Of a stretch of 32,010 nt of DNA, positions 7,861 to 17,032 are shown one piece after another. Positions within the stretch are counted from its first letter, which is position 1; each line of letters begins with the position of its first letter. The notes below the pieces were generated by a model. The model saw only the letters and a program-made list of their open reading frames with translations. It ran no database searches and was not told where the DNA came from. A program made the translations under genes and the position numbers. The stretch comes from Gemmatimonadota bacterium (GTDB lineage: Bacteria > Gemmatimonadota > Gemmatimonadetes > Longimicrobiales > Gaopeijiaceae), in NCBI GenBank assembly GCA_015664885.1, contig DQPL01000083.1, positions 1 to 32,010 of the forward strand, written 5' to 3'.

Positions 7861-9539
7861 CCGCCCAGCAATGGACCCTCGCGCTCGTGGTGGCGTCCTT
7901 CGCGCTTTACATCGGCATCGCGATCCGGTCCCGCGCCTCCACTACCAAGGAGTTCTACGTGGCGGGAACGGGCGTGTCTCCGCTCGCGAACGGCATGGCG
8001 ACCGCGGCCGATTGGATGAGCGCGGCATCGTTCCTCGGGATGGCGGGCCTGATCTCGTTCATGGGATACGACGGCTCGGTCTATCTCATGGGATGGACAG
8101 GGGGATACGTGTTGCTGGCGCTGTTGCTGGCGCCTTACCTGCGCAAGTTCGGGGCCTTCACCGTGCCGGACTTCGTAGGCGATCGGTACTACTCGCAGAC
8201 CGCGCGCATCGTCGCGGTCGTGTGCGCGATCTTCATCTCGTTCACCTACGTCGCCGGCCAGATGCGAGGCGTGGGTATCGTCTTCGGGCGCTTCCTCGAA
8301 GTGGACATAGACGTTGGTGTGTACATCGGCATGGCGGTCGTCTTCTTCTACGCCGTGCTCGGTGGCATGAAAGGAATCACCTATACGCAGGTTGCTCAGT
8401 ACTGCGTATTGATCTTCGCGTACCTCGTGCCGGCGATCTTCCTGTCGATCATGGTTACCGGCAACCCGATTCCGCAGCTCGGGTTGGGAGGAGTCGACCT
8501 GGCGTCTGGAACGCCACTGCTGGAGCGCCTGAACGGCCTCAACACCGAGTTGGGATTCACGGAGTACACGTCGGGCACGAAGTCCATGCTGGACGTCTTC
8601 TTCATTACGACCGCGCTCATGGTCGGCACTGCCGGCCTACCGCACGTCATCATCCGCTTCTACACGGTGCCGCGCGTACGGGACGCCCGCGTCTCCGTCG
8701 GCTGGGCACTAGTCTTCATTGCGCTGCTCTATACCACCGCGCCGGCGATCGCGGTGTTCGCGCGCACCAACCTCATCAACAGCATCTCGGAGACTCCGTA
8801 TTCGGAGGTCCCAGAGTGGTTCACCACGTGGGAGGATACGGGCCTGCTAAGGTTCGAAGACCTCAACGGGGACGGACGAATCCAATTCGTCGGGCCCAAC
8901 TCTCCCATGGAGAACGAGCTTACCGTAGACAATGACATCATCGTGCTCGCGAACCCCGAGATCGCCGAGCTGCCCAACTGGGTGATCGGGCTCGTCGCGG
9001 CGGGTGGTCTGGCGGCTGCTCTATCAACCGCGGCGGGTCTCCTGCTCGTGGTGTCGTCGGCGGTTAGTCACGATCTGCTGAAGCGGTCCCTCATGCCCGA
9101 AATCAGCGAGCGCGGAGAGCTTCTTGCGGCGCGCCTCGCAGCCGCAGCCGCAGTGCTGTTTGCGGGCTATCTGGGGACCCATCCACCCGGCTACGTCGCG
9201 CAGGTGGTCGCGTTTGCCTTCGGCCTGGCGGCGTCGTCTTTCTTCCCGATCATCATTCTCGGCATCTTCTCGAGGCGCACCACCCGGGAAGGCGCGATTC
9301 TCGGCATGATCTCGGGCATCGCGCTCACGGGGGCGTACATCGTGTGGTTCACGCTCATGCATCCCGAGCTCAGCAACACCGACAACTGGTGGTTCGGCAT
9401 CAGCCCGCAAGGAATCGGCACCGTGGGCATGTTGCTCAACTTCGCGGTGACGATGACGGTATCACGGTTCACACCTGAGCCACCCGAACATGTGCAGCGA
9501 ATGGTGGACTCGATTCGAGTGCCGAGGAGTGTAGCCTAG
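7857..9539 (+). CDS. Sodium:solute symporter, VC_2705 / acetate-permease-like large subunit
   Basis: A 560-residue inner-membrane SSS-family transporter, related to the cation/acetate symporter ActP. Early motifs EFYVAGTGVSPLANGMATAADWMSA and the FTVPDFVGDRYYS loop are typical. The late AAALSTAAGLLLVVSSAVSHDL segment is the conserved sodium-binding helix. A hydrophilic insert of about 60 residues between the middle helices carries an EF-hand-like loop, DLNGDGRIQF, starting at Asp335. The GTG start overlaps the DUF4212 stop. Members of this branch are thought to carry short-chain carboxylates such as acetate, but the substrate here is inferred only from family. Confidence 0.92.
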   Translation: MTAQQWTLALVVASFALYIGIAIRSRASTTKEFYVAGTGVSPLANGMATAADWMSAASFLGMAGLISFMGYDGSVYLMGWTGGYVLLALLLAPYLRKFGAFTVPDFVGDRYYSQTARIVAVVCAIFISFTYVAGQMRGVGIVFGRFLEVDIDVGVYIGMAVVFFYAVLGGMKGITYTQVAQYCVLIFAYLVPAIFLSIMVTGNPIPQLGLGGVDLASGTPLLERLNGLNTELGFTEYTSGTKSMLDVFFITTALMVGTAGLPHVIIRFYTVPRVRDARVSVGWALVFIALLYTTAPAIAVFARTNLINSISETPYSEVPEWFTTWEDTGLLRFEDLNGDGRIQFVGPNSPMENELTVDNDIIVLANPEIAELPNWVIGLVAAGGLAAALSTAAGLLLVVSSAVSHDLLKRSLMPEISERGELLAARLAAAAAVLFAGYLGTHPPGYVAQVVAFAFGLAASSFFPIIILGIFSRRTTREGAILGMISGIALTGAYIVWFTLMHPELSNTDNWWFGISPQGIGTVGMLLNFAVTMTVSRFTPEPPEHVQRMVDSIRVPRSVA

Positions 9540-9551
9540 GTCCTCCGCCCA

Positions 9552-9890
9552 CTAGTCCTCATCCGGCAATCGGCTCATGGAGCCCAGGTCCAATTGCCTC
9601 CGGTTGAAAAGGCGCACATAGAGGATGGATGCGAACCACCCCACCGTGCCGAGCAAGGTGTCCATGAGGAAGCCGGGTACGCGGTCGCGCAGCTTGTGGC
9701 TGGACAGCACAATTGCCAGGAGCACCAGGAGAACGAGTGGGATGGTGATCATCACCTCGAGAGGTATCGCGGTCACGATCGACGGGACCAATAGACAGAC
9801 CGAGAAGACGGCAACCGGCAGCGCAATGATTGCTCCCGCGGGGGGCACTGCGATACCTCGTCTTCCCACCCACCGACGTGAACGTGGCAA
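9552..9890 (-). pseudogene. Membrane-protein C-terminal fragment, possibly Nramp-like
   Basis: Read leftwards, the frame encodes hydrophobic helices (PAGAIIALPVAVFSVCLLV, then PLEVMITIPLVLLVLLAIVL) followed by LLGTVGWFASILYVRLF and a polar tail. The layout resembles the last helices of an Nramp-type divalent metal transporter, but the match is weak and the family is uncertain. Only about the last 95 residues look coding; the first 15 (rich in R and G) run into the 5' end of a plus-strand fragment facing it, and there is no convincing start codon. It is therefore best read as a 5'-truncated relic whose beginning was lost at about base 9845. Confidence 0.45.
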
Positions 9891-10186
9891 CCGGCCTACC
9901 GTACAACGAGACGGTCGGAGTGGACGCCGGCGAACGCCAGATCCGTGTCACGGTCAGGGAGGGAGATCGCTGGTCCGACATCGTGTGGGTCTACCACTTC
10001 TCGACGGACTTCGATCTACTCCGAGTCACGCCGGGAGACTCGTACTGGCCCGCCCATCGGCTGCTCGAATTGGAGCGGAAGCTCGACCACACCGCCGAGT
10101 CCTGCCCCGGGCGGGTGGCGCCCCTGGTGATGTCATGGAGCACCGAGGAGGGCTGGACCGAGCTGAGAACGACCGCCGATTCGTAG
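9830..10186 (+). pseudogene. C-terminal fragment of an unrecognised protein, 5' end lost
   Basis: From about base 9850 the plus frame reads like a real soluble protein (YLVFPPTDVNVATGLPYNE, VTVREGDRWSDIVWVYHF, LLELERKLDHTAESC) with normal codon use, ending at 10186. The first few residues overlap the opposed membrane-protein fragment and no ATG or ribosome binding site is present, so the N terminus seems missing. No domain recognised; the single cysteine near the end and the acidic, tryptophan-rich strands give no function. Its stop lies inside a hairpin that separates it from the convergent aquaporin gene. Confidence 0.45.
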
Positions 10187-10200
10187 CATGCTGTGCTACG
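10182..10200. terminator. Hairpin between convergent genes
   Basis: CGTAGCA (10182-10188) and TGCTACG (10194-10200) form a perfect 7-bp stem with a 5-base loop. It lies between the end of the plus-strand fragment and the end of the minus-strand aquaporin gene. There is no run of T on either side, so intrinsic termination is uncertain; it could serve both directions as a weak or protein-assisted terminator. Confidence 0.4.
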
Positions 10201-10209
10201 CCATCTAGG

Positions 10210-10854
10210 TCAGCCTTCCGAGCCCTCCGGGTTCTGCATCCGGAACACCGGCACAGCCAACGCGGCGCCGACCAGGGGCCCGATGATGTAGAACCACAGG
10301 TTCCCCATCGAGCCATCGCCTAAGACCACGTCCACCAGGACGGGTCCGATGCCGACTGCCGGGTTGAATGCGCCACCCGAGACGGGGCCGACCGCATACG
10401 CGCCCGCGAGCACTGTGAAGCCGATGGCCAGACCGTAGTAGGGGTTCCCCTCCGTCGCCTTGGACGTGGCCACGTTCAAGATCACGAGCGCGAGCGCGAA
10501 CGTGAGTAGGACTTCCGCGAGCAGGACGGGGATCGCGCCGTAGTCGGCTCCGGGGGCGGGCGCGAAGGTCGAGCCCGTGATGAGAAGAACGGCTCCCCCC
10601 GCGAGCAGCGCGCCCAGAATCTGCGCAGCGATGTAGGGGAGCAGATCGGATCCGTCGAGCGCCCCTCGTAGAAAGATCGCAACGCTCACCGCCGGGTTGT
10701 AATGCGCTCCGGAGATGTGACCGCCCATATAGACCATCACCATGAGTGTGCACCCGATCGCTACGGGCGCCGCAGCCAGTCCAGCGACCGCGGTCATGCC
10801 GATCGTGAAGACGAGAAAGAACGTACCGATCAGTTCAGTTACATACCGGCGCAT
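10210..10854 (-). CDS. Aquaporin / MIP-family channel
   Basis: A 214-residue channel with six hydrophobic helices in two repeats. Both pore motifs are present: HYNPAVS (Asn53-Pro54-Ala55) after helix 2 and AFNPAVG (Asn164-Pro165-Ala166) after helix 5, and helix 1 begins with the conserved TELIGTFFLVF. In most aquaporins the second NPA is followed by the arginine of the ar/R selectivity filter; here that residue is valine, so the pore may be wider or carry something other than water alone. The start ATG 10854 faces a divergent beta-propeller gene across 141 bases. Water, glycerol, ammonia or other small neutral solutes are possible. Confidence 0.9.
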   Translation of the reverse strand: MRRYVTELIGTFFLVFTIGMTAVAGLAAAPVAIGCTLMVMVYMGGHISGAHYNPAVSVAIFLRGALDGSDLLPYIAAQILGALLAGGAVLLITGSTFAPAPGADYGAIPVLLAEVLLTFALALVILNVATSKATEGNPYYGLAIGFTVLAGAYAVGPVSGGAFNPAVGIGPVLVDVVLGDGSMGNLWFYIIGPLVGAALAVPVFRMQNPEGSEG

Positions 10855-10934
10855 GAGTCTTTAGGTTGGGGAAGCGGGCTGGCTTTACGGTGCGACCGCG
10901 CCGACGTCGGTGAGAGAAGCACCCACTTGGGCTT

Positions 10935-10977
10935 CGAGTTGTATCTACACTTATAGTCTCCAAGTCACCGCAACTCG
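10935..10977. promoter_or_regulatory. Inverted repeat in divergent intergenic region
   Basis: CGAGTTG (10935-10941) and CAACTCG (10971-10977) are perfect 7-bp inverted arms 29 bases apart, in the 141-base region between the divergent aquaporin and beta-propeller genes. The AT-richest part of that region (about 10941-10958, TATCTACACTTATAG) lies between the arms and is where promoters for either direction would be expected. Whether the arms form a hairpin or a regulator site is unknown. Confidence 0.25.
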
Positions 10978-10995
10978 ATCGGAGCGATACACTCG

Positions 10996-12189
10996 ATGGT
11001 ACAGTCTCAGTCAAGTTCGCGCATGCTCGCAGCCCTTTTCACCGCAATCCTGGTACTCGTACCATCACACGCGAGGGCACAGGCCACGCTCGGCGCACCT
11101 ACCGCGGTGTTCCCGGAGGACTTTGGAACGATCGGGTCAGTTCGGGAGCTCCCGGACGGCCGGGTGCTCGTGGCTGACCCGCTCAGCAATGCGCTTTATG
11201 CGCTCGACATGGATGCGGGCACCAGAGTCGTCATCGGCCGGGAAGGGGAGGGTCCCGAAGAGTACCAACAGCCGGACGGCGTCTGGGCTCTGCCCGGAGG
11301 CTCGACTCTGCTGGTCGATCTCGGCAACGGCCGACTCACCACCCTCGATGCGGATCTCGCCTTTGTCGACACAAGGCCGATCGCGACCGGTGATCCCGGC
11401 CCCAATGGTGACAGCCCACTGGTGGTGGTCCTTCCGCGAGCAGTAGACGCATCCGGCCATGTCTATGTGCAGGCCATTGGAGTCGGTTTCGGCGGACCGT
11501 GGGCCGACTCCGTGGGGATTCTTCGCATCGCAGGCATTCGGCAAGCCATCGACACCGTGGCAAGGGTGAAACGGCAAGACGTGAGGCGCAGCGAGTCCGG
11601 CGGCGCGAACAACCGTAACGTACAGATCAGCCCGATCCCACTCTCGCCTCAGGACGCCTGGGGCGTGGCCGCTGACGGCTCGGTCGTTGTGGTGCGGACT
11701 GGCGACTACAGCCTCGAGTGGTTCGGCACGGATGGCACGACGGTCCGTGGTGCCCCGCAGCCGTTCGATGCGGTGCGCATCCGTACTGCGGAAAAGGAGG
11801 AGTACCTCGCAGCGCAGGGACGCAGCGGTGGTGGCATCGGAATCAGGATCGACATCAGCAACGGCGAAATACAGATGGGCTTCCAACGGGGTGGCGGGGG
11901 AGGGAGCCCGCGCGAGATCGACCAATACGATTGGCCGGACAGGAAGCCCCCGATCTACTCGGGTACCGTGCTCGTCGATCCGCTCAACCGGGCCTGGGTG
12001 CGTCGACATGTCGAGGCTGGTGAACCTTCCACGTACGACATCTTCGACCGCGCCGGCTCCCTGACCGCGACGATCACGATCGACAACGGCAATCGCGTCA
12101 TCGGCTTCGGAAACGGATGCGTCTACGTGGTCAGGTACGACGAGTTCGACCTGAACTACCTGGAGAGGTACGCGTTGCCGTCGACCTAG
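10996..12189 (+). CDS. Secreted six-bladed beta-propeller protein
   Basis: A 397-residue protein with a signal peptide (basic start, core MLAALFTAILVLV, cleavage likely after ARA near residue 28). The mature part has repeated blades such as IGSVRELPDGRVLVADPLSNALYALDM and WALPGGSTLLVDLGNGRL, the NHL/6-bladed beta-propeller pattern common in secreted proteins of Gemmatimonadota, including the GREGEGPEEY motif that follows the first blade in this group. A glycine-rich low-complexity stretch (GFQRGGGGGSPRE) lies near residue 300. These propellers bind ligands or partner proteins; no catalytic residues are evident. It appears to be a single-gene unit: a hairpin follows the stop. Confidence 0.75.
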   Translation: MVQSQSSSRMLAALFTAILVLVPSHARAQATLGAPTAVFPEDFGTIGSVRELPDGRVLVADPLSNALYALDMDAGTRVVIGREGEGPEEYQQPDGVWALPGGSTLLVDLGNGRLTTLDADLAFVDTRPIATGDPGPNGDSPLVVVLPRAVDASGHVYVQAIGVGFGGPWADSVGILRIAGIRQAIDTVARVKRQDVRRSESGGANNRNVQISPIPLSPQDAWGVAADGSVVVVRTGDYSLEWFGTDGTTVRGAPQPFDAVRIRTAEKEEYLAAQGRSGGGIGIRIDISNGEIQMGFQRGGGGGSPREIDQYDWPDRKPPIYSGTVLVDPLNRAWVRRHVEAGEPSTYDIFDRAGSLTATITIDNGNRVIGFGNGCVYVVRYDEFDLNYLERYALPST

Positions 12190-12210
12190 ACGGTCTCTGA
12201 ACAGGTAGGA

Positions 12211-12229
12211 CACGCCACTCACAGGCGTG
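12211..12229 (+). terminator. Candidate terminator hairpin after beta-propeller gene
   Basis: CACGCC (12211-12216) and GGCGTG (12224-12229) form a perfect 6-bp GC-rich stem with a 7-base loop, 21 bases after the stop at 12189. No T run follows. The rest of the 228-base gap up to 12418 holds no gene I can support. Confidence 0.35.
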
Positions 12230-12328
12230 GTCGGACCTATGACCAACGAACGTGGGGCGTCGGCTGCTCGGGCCGGCGCTTTCGCGTGTGGCCCCGTTTC
12301 GACGCGGTTCTGGGCGCCGCAAAGGCTG

Positions 12329-12334
12329 TATGAT
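12329..12334 (+). promoter_or_regulatory. Possible -10 element for propeller-amidohydrolase gene
   Basis: TATGAT, close to the TATAAT consensus, lies 83 bases before the GTG start at 12418 in an otherwise GC-rich gap. No good -35 box is seen at 16-18 bases upstream, so this is a weak candidate. Confidence 0.25.
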
Positions 12335-12417
12335 CGGCACACAGTATCGCTTGCGGGTCTCGGCGTCGGTCGGCCTATTGCAGGTCTGGCTTGATCGCGC
12401 CTTTCAGGAGCAGATCC

Positions 12418-15400
12418 GTGACCCGTGGAACCGCATTACGCACCGCTCTCGCCGCACTGATGGCGTGCTCTGCGCTCGGCCTCACGTCCGCGTTCGAGGC
12501 ATCGGCCCCGGTCGACATCGAGGTGACGATTCGCGAGGGCACCAACATGGCGGCCGCGCTCTCGCCCGACCGCCGCACCATCGCGATGGATGCGCTGGGT
12601 CGCATCTGGACCCTGCCGGCGGGCGGTGGTGAAGCGACCGCGCTGACGGACGCCGAAGGGGATGCGCGTCAGCCACACTGGTCGCCTGACGGCGCCCGTA
12701 TCGTTTTTCAGGCCTATTGGGCCGGGACGTACGACGTCTGGGTCGTGGCTTCGGACGGCTCGGGGCTGCGTCAGATTACGTCGGGTCCTTTTGATGATCG
12801 CGAGCCGTATTGGTCCCCGGACGGGAACCGAGTCGTCTTCTCTTCAGATCGAGCCGGTACCTACGACATCTGGGAAGTCACCGTCGGGAGCGGGGCGGTG
12901 CGCCAGCTGACTGATGGTTCGGGCAACGAGTACGCTCCCGCGTACGCGCCGAGTGGGGGGAGTGTCGCGTACGTGGTGGACGGTCCGGGAGTTGGGGTCT
13001 GGGTCCGGTCTTCGACCGGAGAGCACCAGCTGGTCATCGATGCGCAGGATCGTCAGGGGACCACCCTCTTCGCTCCCTCCTGGAGCGAGGACGGCAGGCA
13101 GATCTCGTACAACGCTCAGTCGTACGGTAGCAGCGAGCTCTTTGTTGCGCCGGCGAGCCCGAGCCAGGGTATGGGGCATCGCGTGAGCAGCGCGAACGAG
13201 GACGTATTCCCGTTCCGTGCCTCCTGGACCGGAGGGCGGCTGCTCTACACCGCTGACGGCAAGCTACGTGCGAGGTCCGCCGAGGGTGGTTCTGCGTCGG
13301 ACATCGAGTTCTCGGCGACGGTGACGCTTGACCGCCCGAGTTACAGGAAGGCGCTGCGCGACTTCGACGACACCGGCATTCATGCGGTGCGAGGTATCGT
13401 CGCTCCGTCGGTGTCGCCGGAGGGGGAACGCGTGGCCTTCTCAGCGCTCGGCGACCTGTGGGTCATGCCCATCGGGGACGACCCGGTCCGGCTCACCGAC
13501 GACTCGTTCGTAGAAGTGCACCCGATGTGGTCGCCTGACGGGTCCCGTCTGGCCTACGCGTCGGACCGCTCGGGATCACTCCAGATCTGGATCCATGACG
13601 TCGCTTCGGGTGACTTGCAGCAGCTCACTCAAAACGGGGGAGATCGCCCGGTATGGTCGCCGAGTGGGACCGAGATAGCCTTCTCCGCCCGAGGTGAGCG
13701 GGGCGGGGGCGCGATCAACGTCATTTCGGTCGCTACCGGACGAGAACGGACGCTGCGCGGCGGTTTGAACAATCCTGGTAGAGCGAGTTGGTCGCCCGAC
13801 GGTCTCTATATCGGTGTTTCGGCGCTAGAGCCGTACTCGTCGCGCTTCCGCGAAGGCGTGAATCGCGCGCTGTTGATTCCAGTGCCGAGGATCGCCGCCG
13901 AGGACTCGGACGACGAAGCACCGGCTCAGCAGGTAAACGAGCGCTGGCTCGACTTCCTACCCCACGCGTCGGTCGGCTCGCGATCCACCGACGGCCCGCT
14001 GTTTAGCCCCGACGGGCAGATGATCGCGTATGCGTCGGCGGGCGTGCTCTGGGTTGTGCCAGTCGCACGCGACGGCGAAGCCATCGGGCCGCCGGTCCGC
14101 TTGAACAACGAGCTCACCGCCGACCCGACGTGGGCGGGCGATTCCCGATCGATCGTCTACCTGACGACGGGCACGCTGCGTCGCGTGTGGCTCGAGGACG
14201 GACGCATCGAGGATATCCCGGTCCCACTGACCTGGCGGCGGGAGCTCTTGAGCGACCGGGTGGTGGTGCATGCGGGTGCTCTATTCGACGGCGTTTCCGA
14301 TGAGTTGCGTCGCAACGTAGACATCGTCATCGACGGGAACCGGATCGTACGCGTGGACGCGCATGACGCTGATCTGCACCGTGGCCGGGTCGTAGATGCG
14401 TCGGATGGTGTCGTTTCGCCCGGACTCATCGAGATGCATACGCACGGCGGGCTCTCCTCCGGTGAGCAGCTCGGTCGGCTCTGGTTGTCGTACGGCGTGA
14501 CCACAATCCGCACGCCGGCTGCCGACGCCTATCAGGTGTCCGAGGCGCGAGAGTCGATCGCGATCGGGCGCCGCCTGGGACCGCGAGTGTTCGGCACGGG
14601 GAGCCCGGTGGACGGGAGCCGTATCTACTATGACGGAGGCGGTGGGCTCGCGAGCTCCGCGCAGGTCGAGCTCGTGCTTGAGCAGGCAGGCGCAATGCCC
14701 TACGACGTCGTCAAGACTTACGTGCGTCTGTCCGACGCGATGCAGCGCCGGGTGATTCGGGAGGCACACGCCATGGGGATCCCGGTCACGTCCCACGAAC
14801 TCTATCCCGCGGTTGCGAACGGCGCGGATGGGGTCGAACACGTGCAGGGCACGAGCCGGCGCGGGTACTCGACAAAGGTGTCCAGCCTCAGTCGTAGCTA
14901 TCAGGACGTGGTGGAGCTGCTGGCACGCTCGGGCATGACCATAACCCCGACGGTTGGCATCTACGGCTCCTTCGGCGTGCTCGCGGCGGACGATGCCACG
15001 CTGCTGGACGATCCACGGATTCCAGTTTTCTTCGGCGACTCCATCAATCGTGGCCGGGCGCGCGGAGACCTCGATACCCAGCGACGGATGGTGAGCGATA
15101 TGGCTTCGCTCGGGCGACGCGTGGTTGTGGCTGGAGGCGTCGTCGTGATGGGCACCGACTCCCCGATCATTCCACAGGGCCTCAGCCTCATCGCCGAGAT
15201 GGAGGCGATGGTCCGTTACGGGGGTATGTCTGCCGGCGACGTGATGAGGGCGACGACGTCGGTGTCGGCCGAAGCGCTGGGGTACGAGACAGAGTTCGGT
15301 CGGGTGCGTCCTGGCATGCTCGCAGACCTGGTTGTGTTTGCGGGCGATCCGCTTTCGGATATCCGAAATGTTCGCGACGTGCGTGTCGTAGTGAAGGACG

Positions 15401-15447
15401 GGAGAGTGTACGACTTGGAGACCTTGCTGGAGGGCCCAGCGGGTTGA
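12418..15447 (+). CDS. Secreted TolB-like propeller fused to amidohydrolase
   Basis: A 1009-residue exported protein. Start GTG 12418 is set by AGGAG at 12406-12410, seven bases upstream, and gives a signal peptide (core ALAALMACSALGL, cleavage near AFEASA). Residues about 30-600 hold at least eight TolB/WD40-like PD40 repeats with the WSPDG core (for example HWSPDGARIVF, YWSPDGNRVVF, MWSPDGSRLAY). The C-terminal third is a metal-dependent amidohydrolase: GLIEMHTHGG with His674 and His676, TSHEL, VEHVQG, VVVMGTDSP with the catalytic Asp, and the closing RPGMLADLVVFAGDP. Such fusions are usually annotated as amidohydrolase or prolidase-type proteins and probably act on peptides or other amides outside the cytoplasm. 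Substrate unknown. Confidence 0.9.
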   Translation: MTRGTALRTALAALMACSALGLTSAFEASAPVDIEVTIREGTNMAAALSPDRRTIAMDALGRIWTLPAGGGEATALTDAEGDARQPHWSPDGARIVFQAYWAGTYDVWVVASDGSGLRQITSGPFDDREPYWSPDGNRVVFSSDRAGTYDIWEVTVGSGAVRQLTDGSGNEYAPAYAPSGGSVAYVVDGPGVGVWVRSSTGEHQLVIDAQDRQGTTLFAPSWSEDGRQISYNAQSYGSSELFVAPASPSQGMGHRVSSANEDVFPFRASWTGGRLLYTADGKLRARSAEGGSASDIEFSATVTLDRPSYRKALRDFDDTGIHAVRGIVAPSVSPEGERVAFSALGDLWVMPIGDDPVRLTDDSFVEVHPMWSPDGSRLAYASDRSGSLQIWIHDVASGDLQQLTQNGGDRPVWSPSGTEIAFSARGERGGGAINVISVATGRERTLRGGLNNPGRASWSPDGLYIGVSALEPYSSRFREGVNRALLIPVPRIAAEDSDDEAPAQQVNERWLDFLPHASVGSRSTDGPLFSPDGQMIAYASAGVLWVVPVARDGEAIGPPVRLNNELTADPTWAGDSRSIVYLTTGTLRRVWLEDGRIEDIPVPLTWRRELLSDRVVVHAGALFDGVSDELRRNVDIVIDGNRIVRVDAHDADLHRGRVVDASDGVVSPGLIEMHTHGGLSSGEQLGRLWLSYGVTTIRTPAADAYQVSEARESIAIGRRLGPRVFGTGSPVDGSRIYYDGGGGLASSAQVELVLEQAGAMPYDVVKTYVRLSDAMQRRVIREAHAMGIPVTSHELYPAVANGADGVEHVQGTSRRGYSTKVSSLSRSYQDVVELLARSGMTITPTVGIYGSFGVLAADDATLLDDPRIPVFFGDSINRGRARGDLDTQRRMVSDMASLGRRVVVAGGVVVMGTDSPIIPQGLSLIAEMEAMVRYGGMSAGDVMRATTSVSAEALGYETEFGRVRPGMLADLVVFAGDPLSDIRNVRDVRVVVKDGRVYDLETLLEGPAG

Positions 15448-15453
15448 GACCGC

Positions 15454-16968
15454 ATGGTAGTGCTGAGCGCTGATAGGCGATGGATCCCTGGGCTAGCGTT
15501 GCTGGCTCTAGGGCCTTGGCATGGCCCTTTGGCGGCCCAGAGGATCGTGGGCCGAGTGCTGGAAGGAGGAGGCGGTGGACCGGTCGCCGGACATCGTGCC
15601 GGCGACGGTGAGCGGGATCGTGTTCCACAGCGTCTCCGGCAGTGTCTTGCCGGGAGCGGAGGTGAGGATCGCGGGCAGGTCGGTACGGACGACCTCGGAC
15701 CTCTCGGGGCGCTTCGAGTTGCCCGATGTGCAACCCGGCATACACCGCCTGACGTTCAGCCACCCTTGACTCGACTCCCTAGGGGTGACTCCGGGCTGGA
15801 GCACGATCGTGGCGGAGTCTGGTGATCAGCTCGAGGTAGATCTCGCGGTGCCGCGATGGGAGACGCTCTTGGCGCTCTCTTGTGGCGAGCGCGGCGCGGG
15901 TGCGCTCGTGGGTGTCGTGTGCGTTCGCGAGCGGGACTCGCCATCGCCGGGGCCATCGTGGAGGTCCTCGACGCGGTCGGCCCCGACAACCAGCCCATCA
16001 CCGACATGTCCGATCAGTACGGCGGGTACGTCTTGTGCGATGCCCCGGAGGGCGTGACCCGCGTTCGGGCATCCCGTGGCGGATCACGGTCGGAGTCGGT
16101 GGAAGCGCGTGTTCTGTCTGAGGCCTTTGCCCAAATCGACCTCACGCTTCCGCCCCCACCGGTGCGCCCTTTGGCGGTGCCTGGTGTCCTGAAGCCCGCG
16201 ATCGTGGGCACCGTGCTGGATCGAGAAAGTCGGCGGCCGCTGCGGGATGTCGCGGTCCAACTGCTCGACGAGGACGGCGAAGTCGTCGCCACCGACCTCT
16301 CAACCGCGGAGGGTGAGTTCCGCATGGTGCTCGACGATGGTGTGCCGGTCGCGTACTTGAGCGTCGAGCGCCTCGGATACACAGGCGCGGTGAGTGACGC
16401 GCTGGATCTGAGCGAGGGTACCAAGCGAGTGGAAATCCTGCTCCCGTCCGAGGCCATCGAGATCGCACCCGTTTTGGTGGTCGTCGAGGGCCGCGTGCCT
16501 TCGCTCGAACGCGAAGGCTTCTACGCCAGGGCGACCTCGCGCCCGGGTCTCTTCCTGCGCAGGGACGACATCGACGCCGTCGCCGCCGCGAGAACGAGCG
16601 ATTTGCTCGAGCGTGCACCCGGAGTGCGTAGCTTCACCGATCCGCTCCGCGGCGACCTCAGGAGGCGGATCGTCTTCACGCGCTTGACGCTCGAGAACGG
16701 CGAGCGTTGCTACCCGTCGTTATACGTAGACGGCCAGATGGTTCGGGTTGGGGGCGCGCGAGACACGCCTGATGCGCTCACCATCGAGGGCATCAAGCCG
16801 GAAGCGGGCGAGGAGGTCCCCTCTCTGGACGAACTGATCCCGCCGCACGAGATCGAGGCAGTCGAGATGTACCCGACGCCTGGCCAGGTGCCGCAACGAT
16901 TCACCCGACCCGGAACGCGCTGCGGCGTGATCGTAGTATGGACACGCAGGGGCGACGACGCGCGCTAG
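15454..16968 (+). pseudogene. Broken CarboxypepD_reg / TonB-plug domain protein
   Basis: A gene split over frames. Frame one from ATG 15454 gives a signal peptide (GLALLALGPWHGPLAAQ) and the start of a carboxypeptidase-regulatory repeat (RIVGRVLEGGGGG). At about 15585-15605 the reading moves to the second frame (VSGIVFHSVSGS, RFELPDVQPG), which meets a TGA at 15767-15769 exactly where the family has HPRLD, suggesting CGA to TGA. The same frame continues (LDSLGVTPGWSTIVAESGD) until about 15930, then returns to frame one (GLAIAGAIVEVLD) and is open to 16968. The C-terminal part has another regulatory repeat and a TonB-receptor-plug-like domain (LFLRRDDIDAV, SDLLERAPGV, IEAVEMYPTP, CGVIVVWTRR). 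Intact relatives are surface or secreted proteins of unknown role. From 15856 the last frame could give a 370-residue product, but without signal peptide. Confidence 0.7.
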
Positions 16969-17032
16969 CTCGTGTCGGAAGGACCCCATCCATCCACCGT
17001 CAACGCGACGGCGTACCCGCAGAGTTGATCGA

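Noticed and set aside
11137-12342. Open minus-strand frame of 401 codons opposite the beta-propeller gene
   Set aside because: It is rich in R, D, H and P with no domain, while the plus strand has a signal peptide and repeated propeller blades. Long antisense frames are normal in such GC-rich DNA.
12252-12417. Small gene in the gap before the propeller-amidohydrolase
   Set aside because: The frame that opens here runs on as a shadow through the next gene and has no ribosome binding site or plausible protein sequence.
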